Assembly: GCA_035333525.1 (NCBI GenBank)
Contig: DAOQQF010000028.1
Span: forward strand, 1 to 12,141
From: CALMFT01 sp035333525
GTDB lineage: Bacteria; Patescibacteriota; Gracilibacteria; Absconditabacterales; Absconditicoccaceae
Direction: 5' to 3'
Length of the DNA: 12,141 bases
Each line of letters starts with the position of its first letter. Position 1 is the stretch's first letter. A program made the translations under genes and the position numbers. Positions 1 to 6,569 of this stretch are shown piece by piece. A model generated the notes under the pieces. That model worked only from the letters and a program-made list of their open reading frames with translations, was not told where the DNA came from and made no database searches.

Positions 1-78
1 TTTGAAGGTGCTGCGATGGCATTTAGTGATCTGATGGTTATTTGAAATAGTATCAGATTACAAAACAAGAAAATTTAA
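1..78 (+). CDS. Heavy-metal P-type ATPase, C-terminal fragment
   Basis: The gene runs in from the left edge; only the last 25 residues are visible, ending in TAA. The tail has the pattern G-A-A-M-A-F-S-(x)7-N-S-I-R-L, which matches the end of the last membrane helix of P1B-type ATPases (CopA/CopB/ZntA group, typically GAAMA.S...V..NSLRL). These enzymes use ATP to export Cu+, Ag+, Zn2+ or Cd2+ across the inner membrane. One in-frame UGA is read as Gly. Metal specificity cannot be judged because the CPC-type motif lies outside the window. The next gene starts 25 bases downstream on the same strand, so the two are probably co-transcribed. The family call rests on a short but characteristic tail. 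Confidence 0.7.
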
Positions 79-103
79 CTTTTATTTTTATCATTATTTT
101 TTT

Positions 104-643
104 ATGTACACAAGAAAACATCTTATATCCTTATTGGGATATCTTGGAATTTGATTTATCGGCTGATCCATTAGTCATTGATTTTTCTCATGAACCAGGA
201 GCATTGTCATGGCGACACTTGGTATTATCTTATTTATTCTGAGTGAATACCTCCAATGAGGAGAGAAAAACTATGGTCATCTCATCATTGGATGACTTAT
301 TTACTCGGTGGCAGTGGGAATGGTATCGTGATGATTCCAACATTTTTTGGATAGTCCCATGAGGTCTTTATGGATTATACCTGTAGGTTGGATTATTTCT
401 ACCGTTATCTTTCCATACAAAGAATCACTAGAAAATTATGATTGGAAAAAATCTATTGGTCTTTGACTCATTATTTCGATCGTATTATGTGCTATGCTAT
501 ACGCACTTGTTCATATTCTTCCTCAGAGTATTTTTGCATGATGAGATCATCATGGCTGAACAACTGCTACCACCTGAACACATGATGAAGCTACAACAAC
601 TGATTCAGATCATAATGAGGATAAAGAAACTAAGCACGACTAG
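104..643 (+). CDS. Multi-pass membrane protein with His-rich C-terminal tail
   Basis: This 179-residue protein appears only when UGA is read as Gly; the frame is otherwise broken many times. About four to five hydrophobic segments lie near residues 7-22, 34-50, 58-75, 85-103 and 118-138. A short polar loop carries two H-G pairs (S-H-G-F-F-S-H-G, around residues 24-31). The last 35 residues are hydrophilic and rich in His, Thr, Asp and Glu, including H-H-G-G and several isolated His. No family is recognised. Position directly behind the metal ATPase and the His/Asp tail suggest metal binding or a partner role in metal transport; that is inference. The frame ends in TAG and is followed by a clear terminator, so it is the last gene of its operon. 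A -10-like box is not obvious before the ATG. Confidence 0.75.
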
Positions 644-680
644 AATAATACACTGATAATCTCCAATTATCGCTACAATA

Positions 681-712
681 AGACCTTATAGACTTGCTAT
701 AGGTCTTTTTTT
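681..712 (+). terminator. Rho-independent terminator after the membrane-protein gene
   Basis: AGACC-T-TATAG pairs with CTATA-GGTCT around the loop ACTTG, with one bulged T, followed by seven T. It lies 37 bases after the stop codon at 643 and closes the metal operon. Confidence 0.8.
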
Positions 713-722
713 AGATAACGTC

Positions 723-767
723 AAACAGTAGGAAACACCTGTGTTTTAGACTGTTTTATACTCTACC
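723..767 (+). promoter_or_regulatory. Nested hairpin and leaderless-type -10 box of the 768 gene
   Basis: AAACAGT (723-729) pairs with ACTGTTT (750-756); inside it AAACAC (733-738) pairs with GTGTTT (741-746). The -10-like TATACT follows at 757-762, five bases before the ATG at 768. No Shine-Dalgarno sequence is present, so transcription would start about at the start codon. The region resembles that upstream of the gene at 1349. Confidence 0.5.
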
Positions 768-953
768 ATGTATACTTGAACCCTCAAAAAATGAGATAAA
801 CTGACAATCGAAAGAGAGTATGAATTTTGAAAAACTTGAACTGAGATCGTTACGGTGGTGGGTATTTTCCAAGAGTGAAAAGCATGGTTTGCATTGCTCG
901 ATAACTGACAAAAACTATATATCCTCCCTCCTTTATCTTCTAACCAAGATTAA
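768..953 (+). CDS. Small protein of unknown function, 61 aa
   Basis: This short hydrophilic protein is open only with UGA as Gly (five or more in-frame UGA) and ends in TAA. The middle has alternating charged and hydrophobic stretches such as K-L-T-I-E-R-E-Y-E-F and E-I-V-T-V-V-G-I-F, followed by W-F-A-L-L-D-N-G, which suggests a small beta-barrel or SH3-like fold. It has no signal peptide or membrane segment. The next gene begins two bases after its stop, so they form an operon. No family is recognised. The gene is supported by clean UGA-Gly reading, by the -10 box immediately upstream and by tight coupling to the next gene. Confidence 0.6.
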
Positions 954-955
954 TT

Positions 956-1261
956 ATGAAAAACACCGCATTTACTGTTGCTCAAGCTTTATCAGAGCCA
1001 TTACTCAAATATGAACACATGTATTCCACAATCAGCATCTCAAACGACTGATATTGAGTAGTTACGATTCAAGATGAAGCCAACACCATTGGTCGGGAGG
1101 TAGAAATTAACATGAAACTTAATCAAATATCATCTTGGAAACCTAGATATAAAGTGACTGAGAAATTTATAGATGCTTTGGATTCATATTTCTGACCAGC
1201 TACTGAAAAAGGCAACCAGCTTGTCCGAAAACTCAATAAAACCTCTTATATAAGCCAATAA
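956..1261 (+). CDS. Protein of unknown function, 101 aa
   Basis: This soluble-looking protein starts with ATG two bases after the preceding stop and ends in TAA. Three in-frame UGA codons read as Gly (D-G-Y-G-V-V and Y-F-G-P). The first half looks like mixed alpha/beta (V-V-T-I-Q-D-E-A) and the second half is basic and helical. There are no membrane segments, no cysteines and no recognisable motif. It shares the promoter of the 61-residue gene before it. The location next to recombination and replication genes suggests an accessory or mobile-element gene, but no function can be assigned. Confidence 0.6.
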
Positions 1262-1286
1262 TCTATCATAAGGACTTGATAAGTCG

Positions 1287-1348
1287 CTTGCTATAGATAA
1301 CGTATAATCACAGTTAAGAACTGTGTTTTATTACTTATACCTACCGCC
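1287..1348 (+). promoter_or_regulatory. Promoter region with hairpin, second copy of a repeated upstream sequence
   Basis: The segment shares CTTGCTATAG, AGATAACGT, GTGTTTTA and TATAC..TACC blocks, in the same order, with 693-767. CACAGTT (1309-1315) pairs with AACTGTG (1319-1325) followed by TTTTA, which could terminate the upstream operon. A -10-like TATACC at 1336-1341 lies seven bases before the ATG at 1349. Confidence 0.5.
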
Positions 1349-1564
1349 ATGAATAACACAACACAAACGAAACTCACTCCACTAGAACGTGCAATCAGAG
1401 ACTTCAGAAATCAATGCCTCCCTGACTGTAACAAAGTGCGAATGGCAAGAATTGAGAACTATCTCACTATTGTCTACAACTATGATACTATCAAGAATCC
1501 AACTCCTGATCAGCAAAGAGAATACTACAAAGCATCAAGAGTCCTAATCCAAGCATGATTGTAG
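1349..1564 (+). CDS. Small basic protein of unknown function, 71 aa
   Basis: The frame reads through one UGA (Gly70) and ends two codons later at TAG. The protein is soluble, mostly helical in character, with two cysteines (C-L-P-D-C) and a Tyr-rich stretch around residues 42-48. It has no membrane segment. It has its own -10-like box seven bases before the ATG and no Shine-Dalgarno sequence. No family is recognised. Together with the next gene it belongs to the block of small accessory genes left of the recombination module. Confidence 0.6.
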
Positions 1565-1586
1565 TCAGATTATTTTATATTTTTAT

Positions 1587-1598
1587 TATACTATTATT
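1587..1598 (+). promoter_or_regulatory. -10-like box six bases before the 1599 start codon
   Basis: TATACT at 1587-1592 is followed by ATTATT and then ATG at 1599. The spacing implies a leaderless mRNA. No Shine-Dalgarno sequence is present. Confidence 0.45.
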
Positions 1599-1922
1599 AT
1601 GAACACTGTAGAACTTCTCAAAACACTACGCACAAGAGACAAACATATCGCTGATGCTCTTGGTGTAAAAGTAGCACAACTCAATAGACGACAAAAACAA
1701 ATCCAACAACCCAGTGAAGAGAGTATCCAACAGCTCCGTATCTATACAATAGAACTTATTCAGCGTTTACAACAGTTCCTGGAATCAGAACCACTAATAC
1801 CAACCATACAAGAATCTCATGATCAAAATAAACAAGAAGACAACGACAGTAAGCCATTATCTGAGGATAATAATGAACCAATCCAAGCAACAAAGCGTGT
1901 AACCAAATCAAAGAAAAAATAA
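1599..1922 (+). CDS. Putative helix-turn-helix protein with acidic linker and Lys-rich tail, 107 aa
   Basis: Residues about 13-32 (D-K-H-I-A-D-A-L-G-V-K-V-A-Q-L-N-R-R) look like a Cro/CI-type helix-turn-helix: a helix with Ala, then the L-G-V turn, then a basic recognition helix. A second long helix (about 38-62) is rich in Gln and Leu and could dimerise. From residue 70 the chain is acidic and low in complexity, ending in a strongly basic K-S-K-K-K tail. A DNA-binding regulator is a plausible reading, not a proven one. The frame has no in-frame UGA and ends in TAA. A hairpin terminator follows. It may regulate the neighbouring accessory genes, which share a repeated upstream sequence. Confidence 0.6.
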   Translation: MNTVELLKTLRTRDKHIADALGVKVAQLNRRQKQIQQPSEESIQQLRIYTIELIQRLQQFLESEPLIPTIQESHDQNKQEDNDSKPLSEDNNEPIQATKRVTKSKKK

Positions 1923-1943
1923 CAAATTATATCATAATTCATC

Positions 1944-1973
1944 AACTGGCAACTATTACCTGTCAGTTTTTTT
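1944..1973. terminator. Hairpin terminator between convergent genes
   Basis: AACTGGCA pairs with TGTCAGTT (one G-T pair) around a nine-base loop, followed by a run of seven T. It serves the + strand gene ending at 1922. The - strand gene ends at 1972, inside the T run. Confidence 0.75.
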
Positions 1974-2181
1974 ATCGTCTCTTTGACATCCTTGCAAGCA
2001 TACGTTCTCTGCGATACTCTTTCCTCATTTGTCTATAGGTTATAATGCAACTCACAACGACCAATACAATCACCACAAAAACCATGGGTGCGTAGACCAA
2101 TAACGAAACAAGGCATAATCAGATGATGCCTACGATCATCATATTGAATAGCAATAAGCCAAGGTATGTTTTTGTGTTCAT
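1972..2181 (-). CDS. Small two-helix membrane protein, 69 aa
   Basis: After M-N-T-K-T-Y two hydrophobic segments follow (about residues 6-30 and 32-47), separated by the short Y-A-P turn. The C-terminal 20 residues are strongly basic (Arg/Lys), predicting an inside location of the tail. One UGA in the first helix reads as Gly. The size and layout, a small hairpin membrane protein with a basic tail, are compatible with a phage holin, but also with many other small membrane proteins, so no function is given. It lies at the downstream end of the nuclease-Bet-replication strand, 111 bases after the nuclease stop; that gap holds no further gene. It ends in TAA at the shared terminator. Confidence 0.65.
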
Positions 2182-2292
2182 GATGTAATGGAGAGAAGTA
2201 AATGAAGTGCTATGAGTCCTACGAGAAACAGCGAAGGAAGATGCGACCTTGCCTTGCTGTTACTGTGTTGAATCGAATGGGAGGATGGTGTG

Positions 2293-3306
2293 TTATGCTA
2301 ATTCTTGGAGTCGTTGTTTGTAGCCAACTTCGGCACCAAATTGTTTGAAGGGATTAATAATAAATGGCACATTGTATATCGTCTTTACATACAGATCCAT
2401 GATGATCTGCTTGTACAGGTGAATAAATGCTTTTACAGGTAGCATATTTTGTGTAAAATCAATCTCATATTTTTGAATAACATCTGGTGTTTCAAGGATA
2501 CCTGCATCGAGTATCTTTTGTTTGAGTTCCTCATTTTTGGTATATTTTTCATAGGATATACTATGTTTATCACATAGCTCTCTCAGGTCTTTTTGTAACA
2601 TTCATTTGAAGGGATTAGGTTTGCCTTTGGTAATCTGATCAAAGATTATTTTTGTAGGAGCTCTTCCTGTGATGCTCATGCATCAGATAAAATATGCTCA
2701 GGCTTGTAAATCGAAGTCGGGAGCAATGTCAGATTCTTCTTTTTCAAACCCTGAGCTTGTTGTCTTGTGATCTACGATAATCAGATTCCCATCGTTATCC
2801 TCGGCGATCATGTCTATTTTGACCTTCAGTGGTACTGGCATATCAATTCATTCAAAATCGGTAAACGCTACGATATCATCAATTTCTGTATGTAAGGGTA
2901 TATAGGATGGTGGATTTGCGAGATATGCTTCTAGGGTTTCTTTGATGTTTGTCATGACGGTCTCTTTATTTTGAGTTACTCATCGCACCATAGTTCCATC
3001 TTCTTCTGCTTTGCGAATCATATGGTCAGCTTGTCCTTGAGCAAGTATTATGAAGTCATTGTGTGTCATGTCGACCACTTCAGCTCATTGCTGAATTTTT
3101 TGTTGATGAATCCAATATAATTCAATTCCTGCATGTACGGCAGTTCAGATGACGTAGCTTGGTTTGACTTCGATATCTTCTCGTTTCCCAAGAACATATC
3201 AGGTATAAAATGATTGTTGATCTTGGCAGTATGATTTGACTGCACTGTAGGAGATGTGACTAATTGGGAGAACTTCTTGAAGTTCATGTTGTGCTGGTAA
3301 TTGCAT
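2293..3306 (-). CDS. RecB-like PD-(D/E)XK nuclease, 337 aa
   Basis: Motifs of the RecB/Cas4/AddB nuclease family can be read in order: S-Y-S-A-V-K-S-Y-C near residues 19-26 (family pattern S.S....y..C), H58 in G-T-A-V-H-A-G-I-E, E141, D165 in K-V-K-I-D, D179-H-K181 in I-I-V-D-H-K-T-T, and Q201...Y205 in D-L-Q-A-G-A-Y-F. D165, D179 and K181 are the expected metal-binding and catalytic residues. The absence of a Cys cluster argues against an iron-sulphur Cas4. About ten UGA codons read as Gly; without that the gene falls into fragments. The family digests DNA ends. Lying downstream of Bet, it is the likely exonuclease partner that supplies single strands for annealing, as Red-alpha does for Red-beta in lambda. 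Start ATG at 3306; stop TAA. Confidence 0.85.
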
Positions 3307-3403
3307 GGTAATTGTTTACAAAAAGGATAAAGTGTGTAGTATATGCGAGTAATCGCTTGTGATACATGCTCATATGATGTTTCATATGGAAGAGCTTATT
3401 TTC

Positions 3404-4123
3404 TTACTTGGCGGTAGGTGATAGCTCTTTTTTTAGATATGGTTTTCTACTGTAATTGTCTTTGATCGATAACACTCTGAGTGAATTGAATGCTTGATGA
3501 GTATTAACGATGACGGCTTCATTTGGTTTTTTGTTTTCGAGCTTCAAAGACGGTACTACTTCTTGAGTTGCTGTTGTTTCTGTTTCAAGAATCTCTGCAT
3601 CGACATATGGCATGCCTCACATATCTTCGGGGAAGCATAATCTCATGCCTTGAGCAATCAGTGTTTTTTTGGTCATGAATTCGGGCTTATCATTCCAGTT
3701 CTTATTAATGGTTCCGTCTTTCTTGGTTTGGACGATTTCATTCCAGGATACTTCTCGTTCAAATGGATTATCTCGATCTTTGCGATAGATGGTAATTTTA
3801 CCCCCTGTGACTTTCTTGTGATCATCTTCAAAGATCTGTATGTTCCAGCCATTGAGCTTTCCTGTTTGCTGTGCTTTTTGCAAATAGACCGTATAGGCTG
3901 TGACAGGTTGGAGATCTGTTTTTCCTAGTTTTGTGTTCCAAAAGGGGATAGGATAGATTTCACGCTTGAAGGGATTGAGATTATTGGCGAGAGCGATTCA
4001 GATAAATAATGCTTTTTGCTCTGCTGAGATATCTTCTTTACATTGGGAGAAGAGAAAATCTTCTATGGTTTCTTTGCTAACCTGAGGGTATCAGGTTTTT
4101 GCAAGAGCGTATGGTTCATTCAT
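3404..4123 (-). CDS. bet: Bet/RecT-type single-strand annealing protein, 239 aa
   Basis: The protein follows lambda Bet closely in layout: L-N-P-F-K-R-E-I-Y near residues 49-56 (Bet LNPWTKEIY), a central Y-T-V-Y segment, I-T-I-Y-R-K-D-R around 110-117 (Bet RIYRKDR), V-S-W-N-E-I at 125-130, then W-(x)3-P-(x)2-M-(x)2-K at 143-153 and M-R-L-C-F-P-E-D-M-G-G-M at 160-171. These proteins coat single-stranded DNA and anneal complementary strands. UGA encodes Gly at several places, including the conserved turn after P-E-D-M. Length is close to the usual 240-270. The 25 bases separating it from the replication gene suggest co-transcription, although a weak TATAGC box eight bases before the ATG could provide a separate start. 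The last 60 residues are a variable, probably disordered tail. Confidence 0.9.
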
Positions 4124-4147
4124 GAGTGTGTGCTATAAAAAATAAAT

Positions 4148-5155
4148 TTATGAGCGTGTACTGAACTGTGAAACAAGTCATTCTTTAATGGTCCTGATTT
4201 TTGCTTTCTGTTCTTCGCTCAATAGGGCTGGTGGTTTTTCTTGTATTGGTGTATCTTCTTGTTGCTGACGTATGAGTGCTTTGATCTTGCTCATTGTTGT
4301 CTTTCTGTCTTGGTCGATGATAATCTTTTCAAATACACTGATCTCATCGCCATAGAAGGTATTGATTTGTCCTAAGAACATTCAGCAGTCATATAATTCA
4401 ATCCTGTAGTAGAGGTACTTTTGTAATTTATGCGTTTCGATGAGATGTCTCACGTTTTGGAATAATGTTACTCTTGATTGGAATTGTGATAGGCTGATTG
4501 ATTCAATGATGTTATATAATCCTTTCTTAATCTTTTCGTCCATCAGATCAGATCTTGCGGTCATAGTATTCCATAGTTTGAGAAACTTGGTTCATTCACG
4601 TTCGACATGATTCATGATGATTTTGAAATTGTCGCCATCTCCCCCTAGAACCCCCTCTTTAACAATTAGGGAGGAAGAGGATTCTCATTCTCTATCTGAT
4701 TCTATCTTCTTACTCTTATTCTTTCTACTGTGTTCGCTTCTTGTTTGGTTGTTGTCTGCTTCCTGTCTATGAGCTGTCTGCGACCTGTTTGCTTGTTGTC
4801 TGTTTGATGTCTGTTCACTTAGATAAGGGGCGATGATATCATAGGTTGCAAAACGGAATACGTTGATTTGTTTCCTGCCTGCTTTGGTGTCGCTTTTGTG
4901 TATAAATCCATATCGTATAAGATTCTCTAATGCTCTTGTTATTTGTCCGCTTTGTGTCTGGTCCAAACCAAAGATTGCATACTCATTTCTACTCATCTTA
5001 AATTCTCATTGTTGCAGTCATTCAGGGCTTAGATGAAGATATCTTCGTACTCTTAATGCTCCTGTAATGAGTATCGCTAACCATAGGGGATGCTTTATTA
5101 ATAATTGCATTCTATGGTCAGATCCATCTGAGAGAAGTTTGATAAAGTAATTCAT
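4148..5155 (-). CDS. Phage/plasmid-type replication protein with winged helix, 335 aa
   Basis: With UGA as Gly one frame joins what would otherwise be four fragments. Residues about 20-110 fit the N-terminal domain of phage replication initiators: H-P-L-W-L-A-I-L-I-T-G-A-L, then G-L-Q-Q-G-E-F-K-M-S-R-N-E-Y-A, a Q-S-G-Q-I-T-R-A-L-E-N-L helix and a Y-G-F-I-H-K wing. Both Gly of the first piece (46 and 50) are UGA. A Gln/Asn/Arg-rich linker (about 113-150) leads to an acidic, Ser/Gly-rich stretch and a helical C-terminal half without recognised motifs. It probably binds an origin and recruits the host helicase; that is inference. The ATG at 5155 was chosen because the domain begins there. The frame is open up to ATG 5494, but that extension crosses strong inverted repeats. 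Bet follows 24 bases downstream. Confidence 0.7.
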
Positions 5156-5197
5156 TGATGGGTAAAAATGAAATAAAGCAGTTCTCCAAGCAGAAAC

Positions 5198-5233
5198 AAA
5201 AAGATGTTTGTCCTCGTAGTGAGGGCAAACATC
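5198..5233 (-). terminator. Strong terminator-like hairpin in the replication-gene leader
   Basis: GATGTTTGTCCTC (5203-5215, + strand) pairs with GAGGGCAAACATC (5221-5233) around a five-base loop, 13 pairs with one G-T. On the - strand it is followed directly by TTTTTG, the form of an intrinsic terminator. It sits 48 bases before the proposed start at 5155, so it would act as an attenuator of the replication-Bet-nuclease operon. Confidence 0.6.
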
Positions 5234-5240
5234 ATGCTTG

Positions 5241-5329
5241 CCATGCAATACGAGGTAGCGTCATGCTTGAAGAGGTAGACTTTGTGTTAGTACCCATGAC
5301 GCTACCTCTTCAAGTGTAGTTATGCATGG
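5241..5329 (-). repeat. Nested inverted repeats forming two mutually exclusive hairpins
   Basis: A 20-base unit CTTGAAGAGGTAGCGTCATG occurs complete on the - strand at 5314-5295. Its first 13 bases are inverted at 5278-5266 and its last 14 bases are inverted at 5265-5252. Both partners compete for the shared GAGGTAG, so only one hairpin can form at a time. An outer perfect 7-base stem (CCATGCA 5241-5247 with TGCATGG 5323-5329) encloses the whole. The layout suits a transcription attenuator or a replication origin with iterons. Confidence 0.7.
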
Positions 5330-5849
5330 TTGTACGATACTGTGACAGAAAATAGCGTTTGTGGATTGATATTGCCTGCCTCAGTTAATTCTGAACCTTG
5401 CGGTTCATTCGCTATATACCATTTTACCGCACCATTTACAAGACAAAATAGCTGATTCGGTAATAGTCCTATTGAGACCACTTAACAGTACCATGTTTTT
5501 TAAATCCTATGAAAGTAAAGTAACTAACAGGGCTTTTGCGGTGCGGTGTTAGTTGTATCCACATGTAACTATAAAATTAGCTAAAGCAAGTTATTATGCC
5601 TTATTTCAATAGATTTATTGCTTTATTTATCCTGATTTTGCGGATTTCTAATCAATCCTTTATGGTTATCCTAGTGGTTCGGTAAAGTATAAAATAATAA
5701 TTAATAAAAAATAACTGATAATTGGCTTCAATAAAGCATTTATGTTTGTTTTTGTATTATCTATTGTTGAAATACTAACTTTTGTTGTTTTGGTTTGGGA
5801 AAGTATCAAAAATGTATGTTTTTTGAATTAAATATAAAAAAAGACCAGG
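5330..5849. other. Non-coding, A+T-rich upstream region of the replication operon
   Basis: No convincing gene is seen in this stretch. Frames on both strands are stopped often by TAA and TAG between 5507 and 5849. The replication frame is formally open from 5494, where M-V-L-L-S-G-L-N-R-T-I-T begins and a C-K-W-C pair follows, so a zinc-binding N-terminal extension or a leader peptide cannot be excluded. A - strand TATACT at 5691-5686 is the best promoter -10 candidate; it would give a leader of about 500 bases. AACTAAC (5522-5528) pairs with GTTAGTT (5548-5554). Confidence 0.5.
5351..5416 (-). repeat. Stem enclosing a GNRA-capped hairpin
   Basis: On the - strand TGAACC-GCAA-GGTTCA (5407-5392) is a perfect six-pair stem with a GNRA tetraloop. 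It lies inside a longer-range pairing of ATAGCG (5415-5410) with CGCTAT (5358-5353). Tetraloop capping suggests that the folded form matters as RNA. Confidence 0.45.
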
Positions 5850-5861
5850 TTAGTCTTTTTT
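5836..5861 (-). terminator. Hairpin terminator
   Basis: AAAAAAAGAC pairs with GTCTTTTTT around CAGGTTA, so it can work in both directions; on the - strand it ends in seven T. It overlaps the stop of the small frame ending at 5850. Confidence 0.6.
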
Positions 5862-6044
5862 GGAGCTTTTAACCTGATCTTGTAGATTGTATGAAGTGTA
5901 GAAGGAGTGTCTGTTTGCAAAATCTCTTGAATTAATCAAGGCTTTCTCTATAAGATCTAATATTGATGATAATGATGAATTATCATCATTATCGGGTACA
6001 TCGGGTGCGGTAATAGTCCTGTTGACCCAAAAAACATCTGACAT
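5850..6044 (-). CDS. Doubtful small ORF, 64 aa, lying between two terminators
   Basis: The frame starts at ATG 6044 and ends in TAA, with no in-frame UGA. The predicted protein is hydrophilic, acidic in the middle (D-N-D-D-N-S-S-L-S-S) and basic at the end. Its start lies inside the hairpin of the terminator at 6029-6060, its stop lies inside another terminator, and a perfect 11-base inverted repeat (5968-5978 with 5983-5993) sits in its middle. It shares the N-R-T-I-T codons with the open frame at 5494 through a repeated DNA element. It may be an expressed small gene or simply untranslated structured DNA. Confidence 0.25.
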   Translation of the reverse strand: MSDVFWVNRTITAPDVPDNDDNSSLSSILDLIEKALINSRDFANRHSFYTSYNLQDQVKSSKKD

Positions 6045-6060
6045 CAAGTCAGGTTTTTTT
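6029..6060. terminator. Bidirectional terminator downstream of the methyltransferase gene
   Basis: CTGAC pairs with GTCAG around ATCAA, extended by T-G and A-T pairs, flanked by six A on the left and seven T on the right. It lies 17 bases after the stop of the - strand methyltransferase gene (stop at 6078). Confidence 0.75.
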
Positions 6061-6077
6061 GTTCTATATCTAGAAAT

Positions 6078-6569
6078 CTATTTTGTATTTCTTCTCATCT
6101 CCCACATAGCAATAGCAGCTGCTTGTCATACATTGAAGGATTCTTTGATACCAAACATAGGAATTGATATATGATAATCTGATACAGACAACGTTGATCA
6201 CTCTACTCATACAACTTCATTTCATACTACAACACATAGTCATGACCAACGTTTTCAAAGTATACACTCTTCTACTATGTACTCTACCAATCAAGGCTCA
6301 TCCAAACTATGACTATCGGGCGTTATCTCCAAACTCACCAAACAATAACAGTGTTTTTTGACCCATACATAAAATTCCTCTAATGCCGTAAAGTGAATCA
6401 AAGGAATTAATTGTTCTGCTCATAATGCGGTTTTGGAAACTTTTTTATGCTCTATAGGGGCTGTATATCATACCAATACCACTCCCCAACCAAGCCCATC
6501 TGCTGTTCTGATTATATTTCATACATTATAGGCAGATCTTAGATTTTCACAGACTATTCGACGACTCAT
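6078..6569 (-). CDS. SpoU/TrmH-family RNA 2'-O-methyltransferase, 163 aa
   Basis: All three SpoU motifs are visible: N9-L-R-S-A-Y-N-V-G-N-I-I-R21-T-A-D at the N-terminus, V-V-V-G116-N117-E118-V-V-G-V in the middle, and I-P-M-F-G-I-K-E-S-F-N146-V-G near the C-terminus. These form the trefoil-knot SAM site, with Arg21, Glu118 and Asn146 as key residues. The family methylates the ribose of rRNA or tRNA; the target cannot be told from sequence. Ten of its fourteen glycines are UGA codons, including Gly116 of the invariant G-N-E, which is strong evidence for code 25. Length is typical for minimal SpoU enzymes without an extra substrate-binding domain. The start overlaps the end of the DUF2231 gene by 16 bases, so translation is probably coupled. 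Stop TAG. Confidence 0.92.

Noticed and set aside
438..656. Short + strand frame of 72 codons inside the His-tailed membrane protein gene
   Set aside because: It is an off-frame shadow; the code-25 frame 104-643 gives a coherent membrane protein.
5200..5420. CRISPR array or group I/II intron
   Set aside because: Repeats are inverted and nested rather than regularly spaced with spacers, and no intron core or domain V motif was found.
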